Below the pieces are notes generated by a model. It ran no database searches, had not been told where the DNA came from, and saw nothing but the letters and a program-made list of their open reading frames with translations. A stretch of 8,175 bases of DNA from an uncultured Clostridia bacterium (GTDB lineage Bacteria; Bacillota; Clostridia; UBA1381). Both the position numbers and the translations under genes were made by a program. Positions 5,438-8,175 of the stretch are shown here, piece by piece; position 1 is the stretch's first letter, and every line of letters begins with the position of its first letter. The stretch covers positions 1-8,175 of the forward strand of contig CAJTPP010000023.1 in assembly GCA_910578235.1 (NCBI GenBank), written 5' to 3'.

Positions 5438-6252
5438 ATGTACTTTGTTTCTCCCGGTTTTATTTCAAAGTGAGCGCCGTCAGAGGAAATCCATACGGAA
5501 ATCGCGTTCGGATTATACACCATGCCGCCGTCCGCCGAGTATTTCAGATTTTTTGCCGCGTTCATATAATCTACAATTTCAATATTGGTTGCATACCATA
5601 TGTCGTCTCTGCCGCCTATGAATTTGCAGAATTCCTCAATTTTGTCCCAGGTGCCGTCACGGTCAAATTCATAGCTGTGTCCCCATACATACATCATGTA
5701 TAAATACTGTGTTTTATGCAGATCCGCAAAACGACGGGCGTTTTCCATTAGGTTGTGACTATGGTGACATGTGGAAGTCCATTCAAGGAAGTTGTCGGGA
5801 AAGGCGAAGTCATCAGTATTGCCCACAACCCGGCAGTATTCAATCCCACAGGCAGGCAGCATATTTATAATATCCTTGCTGTATGACCCATTCGGATAGC
5901 TCATTCCGCGTACAGGATAGCCGACAGCGGCTTCAAGCGCCTTTCTGTCCTCAATAACCTGCTGAACCACCTGAGAAAGCGGACAGCGCTCAATGGTCGG
6001 GTGAGTTGATGTATGACAGGATACCTCATGCCCCTCATAAAGCTCTTTAAACTCATCAGGCTGTATTCTCTCGGCGTCAGCGCCGACAAGACCCGAATTG
6101 AGATGGAATGTGCCCTTGATACCGTATTTGTTGAAGACAGCGATAAGCTGACGGTCAAAAATCTTTCCGTCGTCATAGCTCATTGTAAGCGTCTTGTGCT
6201 TTCCGTGCGGAAAACAAGTGTAAATAGTTTTAAGAGGTCGTTTGTTTTGCAT
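5434..6252 (-). CDS. Polysaccharide deacetylase family protein (NodB/CE4)
   Basis: This is a 272-residue protein with a NodB homology domain. Carbohydrate esterase 4 enzymes use a metal to remove N- or O-acetyl groups from chitin, peptidoglycan or related glycans. Motifs seen are SYDDG (25-29, metal and base aspartates), H-T-S-T-H-P (80-85, metal histidines), R-G-M-S-Y-P (115-120) and a later W-G-H-S-Y-E-F, which probably supplies the last histidine. The first motif is S-Y-D-D-G rather than T-F-D-D-G. No signal peptide or membrane segment is seen, so it appears cytoplasmic, unusual for peptidoglycan deacetylases and suggestive of a soluble or internal substrate. A strong AAAGGAG site (6261-6267) lies 8 bases before the ATG. 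The start overlaps the metallophosphoesterase gene by 23 bases and the stop overlaps DUF2161 by 4, so the three form one operon. Confidence 0.9.
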   Translation of the reverse strand: MQNKRPLKTIYTCFPHGKHKTLTMSYDDGKIFDRQLIAVFNKYGIKGTFHLNSGLVGADAERIQPDEFKELYEGHEVSCHTSTHPTIERCPLSQVVQQVIEDRKALEAAVGYPVRGMSYPNGSYSKDIINMLPACGIEYCRVVGNTDDFAFPDNFLEWTSTCHHSHNLMENARRFADLHKTQYLYMMYVWGHSYEFDRDGTWDKIEEFCKFIGGRDDIWYATNIEIVDYMNAAKNLKYSADGGMVYNPNAISVWISSDGAHFEIKPGETKYI

Positions 6253-7096
6253 TTGTTCTGCTCCTTTTCGTTTTTAGTGTTATGACCGTTATTTCAGGTC
6301 TGTTAAACAGACGCGGGATAATCATGGGATTTCCCGTGCCGCGGTTTACAATCATTTCAGTGTGCACAGCTCTGTAGCGTCCGCCGACATACTTTGGGAA
6401 AAACATGGAAGCTTTGCCAACCCAGCCCGAACGGGGAGAAACAATTCCTCTGCCGCTGGCCGGCAGCCTAAACTGACCGCCGTGCATATGACCCGAGAGA
6501 ATAAGGTCGAAACCGTAGTTTTTCAAATGATCGAAAAGATTTGCTCTATGGAAAAGCAGAATTTCAAATCCGTTGTATTTCGGAAACTTTGCTACCGATG
6601 TGTGAATATAATCCGCCGCCTTCGATGAGTTTGTAGTGAACGGATCGTCGATGCCGGAAAGCGCGAACTCGCTGCCGCGCAAAGTGAAAATTCTGCGTTC
6701 ATTATGAAGTGTTACTACTCCGATTGAGGAAAGCTCGCGCTCAAACTGCTCATAGTCGCTTCGCCACAGATCATGATTGCCTGTGACGGCGTATACGGGA
6801 GCTATGTCTGTAAGATGCTCGCACAGACGCAGAGAGGGAAGGTAGCTGCCGTCGTCGTCAGCAAGATCGCCTGTGGATACGATTATATCGGGGGCTTCGC
6901 GGTTTATTTCCTCCACCAGCCCCGGGACAGGCTCGCTATGGTAGTCTGAAATCTGAAGTATTTTAAAGCCGTCAAATTCGGCGGGGATCTTTTCGGATGA
7001 AAAATCGTAGTGCGTAACCTCAAGTCTGTTGTCAAGACCTTTCAGAATGAATAATGCTCCGCCTGTCAGCGCGGCGGTCTTAATCAGTTTTTTCAA
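6230..7096 (-). CDS. YkuE-like metallophosphoesterase
   Basis: This is a 288-residue calcineurin-type phosphoesterase. All two-metal motifs are present: DYH (Asp51, His53), GDLADD (Asp77), GNHD (Asn107, His108), HRANLFD (His183) and SGHMHGGQ (His203, His205). A basic start plus a hydrophobic stretch (residues 8-18) suggests an N-terminal membrane anchor with the enzyme outside the membrane. Family members such as YkuE act on the cell envelope, and others hydrolyse UDP-diacylglucosamine or phosphodiesters; the substrate here is unknown. The start is TTG at 7094-7096, preceded 7 bases upstream by AAGGAAG (7104-7110); no ATG fits the protein's N-terminus. It is first in a three-gene operon, overlapping the deacetylase-like gene. 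An extended -10 promoter lies upstream. Confidence 0.91.
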   Translation of the reverse strand: MKKLIKTAALTGGALFILKGLDNRLEVTHYDFSSEKIPAEFDGFKILQISDYHSEPVPGLVEEINREAPDIIVSTGDLADDDGSYLPSLRLCEHLTDIAPVYAVTGNHDLWRSDYEQFERELSSIGVVTLHNERRIFTLRGSEFALSGIDDPFTTNSSKAADYIHTSVAKFPKYNGFEILLFHRANLFDHLKNYGFDLILSGHMHGGQFRLPASGRGIVSPRSGWVGKASMFFPKYVGGRYRAVHTEMIVNRGTGNPMIIPRLFNRPEITVITLKTKRSRTNAKQTTS

Positions 7097-7128
7097 TTTA
7101 AATCTTCCTTTCAGATATTTCTTTGTTT

Positions 7129-7137
7129 ATTATACCA
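7129..7137 (-). promoter_or_regulatory. Extended -10 promoter of the metallophosphoesterase operon
   Basis: On the minus strand TGG-TATAAT (7137-7129) is a perfect -10 box with an upstream TG. No good -35 box is found at 16-18 bases. Transcription would start near 7122, giving a leader of about 26 bases before the TTG start. Confidence 0.7.
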
Positions 7138-7138
7138 C

Positions 7139-7176
7139 TATTTTTCAATAAAAACCACATTTTTCATTGAAAAATA
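7139..7176. repeat. 11-base inverted repeat between divergent promoters (candidate operator)
   Basis: TATTTTTCAAT (7139-7149), a 16-base spacer and ATTGAAAAATA (7166-7176) are perfectly complementary. The left arm lies just upstream of the minus-strand extended -10 box and the right arm contains the -35 box of the Dabb promoter. A dimeric regulator here could control both directions. It is AT-rich but longer than chance would usually give in a 100-base gap. Confidence 0.6.
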
Positions 7177-7195
7177 AGAATAAAAATGATACAAT
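7167..7195 (+). promoter_or_regulatory. Promoter of the Dabb gene
   Basis: TTGAAA (7167-7172), a 17-base spacer and TACAAT (7190-7195) with an upstream TG (7187-7188) form a good extended sigma-A promoter. The leader would be about 40 bases. Confidence 0.82.
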
Positions 7196-7241
7196 TTAAA
7201 GGTATATTAAAATTTTTTATATAAGTAGGGAGGATTATTTA

Positions 7242-7538
7242 ATGATAAAGCATATAGTAATGTGGAAAATGGCTCCTGCTGCGGACGCGGAGGAAAAAGC
7301 GATAGCCATAAAAGAAAATCTTGAAGCGTTAAAAGATAAAATAGACATTATTGTTGATATTGAAGTGGGACTTAATTTTAACAATACAGACTCCGCTTGC
7401 GATGTTGTGCTTGTATCCTCATTCCGCACGGCGGAGGATCTGAACGAGTATCAAAATCATCCCGCTCATAAGGCGGTCGGCGCGGCGTATGTGCGTCCGT
7501 ATGTGTCTGAAAGACATGTGTGCGATTATGAGGTTTGA
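7242..7538 (+). CDS. Dabb family (stress-responsive alpha/beta barrel) protein
   Basis: This 98-residue protein matches the dimeric alpha/beta barrel (Dabb) family. It opens with MIKHIVMWKM, the typical first strand with a conserved His4, continues with a helix (A-E-E-K-A to L-E-A-L-K), and contains YQNHPAHKAV (70-79), the family's YqxHPxHkaV signature. Dabb proteins are small cytoplasmic dimers; relatives include polyketide cyclases, but in Firmicutes the function is unknown. GGGAGG (7228-7233) is 8 bases before the ATG. A promoter of its own lies upstream. It is followed by miaB after 65 bases, on the same strand but with a likely separate promoter. No cysteine- or metal-based catalytic site is apparent. 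Confidence 0.92.
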   Translation: MIKHIVMWKMAPAADAEEKAIAIKENLEALKDKIDIIVDIEVGLNFNNTDSACDVVLVSSFRTAEDLNEYQNHPAHKAVGAAYVRPYVSERHVCDYEV

Positions 7539-7569
7539 TATTGTAATTTTCGTCAGAATATGATAAAAT
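7535..7569 (+). promoter_or_regulatory. Probable miaB promoter
   Basis: TTGATA (7535-7540) overlapping the Dabb stop codon, an 18-base spacer and TATGAT (7559-7564) fit a sigma-A promoter at five of six positions in each box. A second reading is TTGTAA (7541-7546), 17 bases, then TAAAAT (7564-7569) with an upstream TG (7561-7562). Either would transcribe miaB independently of Dabb. Confidence 0.6.
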
Positions 7570-7589
7570 AAATTATGATTTCATAATTT
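7570..7589 (+). repeat. AT-rich palindrome before the miaB ribosome site
   Basis: AAATTATGA (7570-7578) and TCATAATTT (7581-7589) pair perfectly around TT, ending one base before the AGGAG ribosome site. It is weak as an RNA hairpin and has no G/C-rich stem, so it is not a terminator. It may be an operator or chance. Confidence 0.4.
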
Positions 7590-7603
7590 TAGGAGAAGGA
7601 CAT

Positions 7604-8175
7604 ATGGCAAAACTTATTACGGACAGGCAGCTTGCCGAGCAGAAAAGCTATATTATGAAGCTTAAAGAGGATAATATGCGGTATGCTCAGAGAAACGGAC
7701 GCGCGCGTCTCGCGCTTACCGAGACTTACGGCTGTCAGCAGAATGAGAACGATACCGAGCGTATACGCGGTATGCTGCGCGAGGCGGGATTTGAGTTTAC
7801 AGACGACAGCCATAAGGCGGATGTCGTGATATACAATACCTGCGCTGTGCGTGAAAACGCGGAGCAGAAGGTTTTCGGCAGGCTTGGAATTTTAAAGCAT
7901 ATCAAGGAGGAACGCCGAGATATGCTTATCGGTGTGTGCGGGTGCATGGTACAGCAGGAGCATATTACGGAAAAAATTAAAAAAGTACACGATCATGTTG
8001 ATCTTGTTTTCGGAACGCACGCTTTGTATAAAATGCCGCAGCTTCTGTACAGGGCAATGAATGAAAAAAAGACTGTTGTTGATATAGAGGAAAGCGACGG
8101 CGCGATCGCCGAGGATATTCCGATTATGCGCGATGATACAAAAAAAGCGTGGGTGTCTGTCATGTATGGCTGCAA
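7604..8175 (+). CDS. miaB: tRNA-2-methylthio-N6-isopentenyladenosine synthase MiaB, 5' part
   Basis: MiaB is a radical-SAM methylthiotransferase that adds a methylthio group to N6-isopentenyl-adenosine at position 37 of tRNAs reading U-starting codons. The window holds 190 codons of an expected 440-480. The N-terminal UPF0004 domain is complete: T-Y-G-C-Q-Q-N (Cys44), N-T-C-A-V-R-E-N (Cys80) and G-V-C-G-C-M-V (Cys114), which bind the auxiliary iron-sulphur cluster. The fragment ends at Cys190 in V-M-Y-G-C-N, the first cysteine of the radical-SAM C-x3-C-x2-C site. The usual GCQMN is GCQQN here, a minor change. The first 34 residues (MAKLITDRQLAEQKSYIMKL at the start) are the extension seen in clostridial MiaB. 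AGGAG (7591-7595) is 8 bases before the ATG. The gene is open at the window edge. Confidence 0.95.
   Translation, partial: MAKLITDRQLAEQKSYIMKLKEDNMRYAQRNGRARLALTETYGCQQNENDTERIRGMLREAGFEFTDDSHKADVVIYNTCAVRENAEQKVFGRLGILKHIKEERRDMLIGVCGCMVQQEHITEKIKKVHDHVDLVFGTHALYKMPQLLYRAMNEKKTVVDIEESDGAIAEDIPIMRDDTKKAWVSVMYGC

Noticed and set aside
5091..5621. A 176-residue plus-strand reading frame across the DUF2161 and CE4 junction
   Set aside because: Both minus-strand genes are supported by motifs and by an ATGA overlap; the plus frame is Ser/Arg-rich with no recognised domain.

Overview
The window reads as an ordinary chromosomal stretch of an anaerobic Gram-positive bacterium, most likely a clostridial Firmicute. 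Evidence: AT-rich promoter regions with near-consensus sigma-A boxes, strong AGGAGG-type ribosome binding sites, a BioY biotin importer behind a BirA-type operator, an AbrB-like regulator with a zinc ribbon, a DUF4250 mini-protein and a clostridial-style MiaB N-terminus. The genus cannot be fixed from sequence alone. I see no mobile element, CRISPR array, rRNA or tRNA, and no gene-free stretch over 300 bases.

Layout: (1) 3-560, bioY on the minus strand, with its promoter overlapped by a BirA-like operator. (2) 721-3948, a plus-strand run of four genes: a DUF2264 carbohydrate-active-like protein, a 57-residue DUF4250 protein, a CYTH triphosphate-tunnel protein and a PP2C phosphatase. It ends in a strong bidirectional hairpin. 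(3) 3968-4306, a minus-strand XRE regulator, divergent from (4) 4460-4693, an AbrB-family regulator with a C-terminal zinc ribbon. They share an intergenic region with repeated TCAACT/AGTTGA elements. (5) 4736-7096, a minus-strand three-gene operon with overlapping genes, read as metallophosphoesterase, then polysaccharide deacetylase-like protein, then DUF2161 nuclease-fold protein. (6) Divergent from it, a Dabb-domain protein (7242-7538) followed by miaB (from 7604), which runs off the window at the first radical-SAM cysteine.

How the parts fit: bioY is probably shut off by biotin-loaded BirA. The PP2C and CYTH proteins both act on phosphate groups and may be co-transcribed with the DUF2264 gene, but no shared pathway is visible. 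The two small regulators probably influence each other through the shared intergenic region. The three overlapping minus-strand genes are translationally linked; the first two could act on envelope lipids or glycans, while the third looks like a nuclease-fold protein of unknown role.

I found no convincing new defence or biosynthetic system. The items most worth a second look are regulatory: the BirA operator built over the bioY promoter, an in-frame ATG-TAA start-stop just upstream of the CYTH gene, an 11-bp inverted repeat between divergent promoters at 7139-7176, and two terminator hairpins that contain stop codons of the opposing genes.
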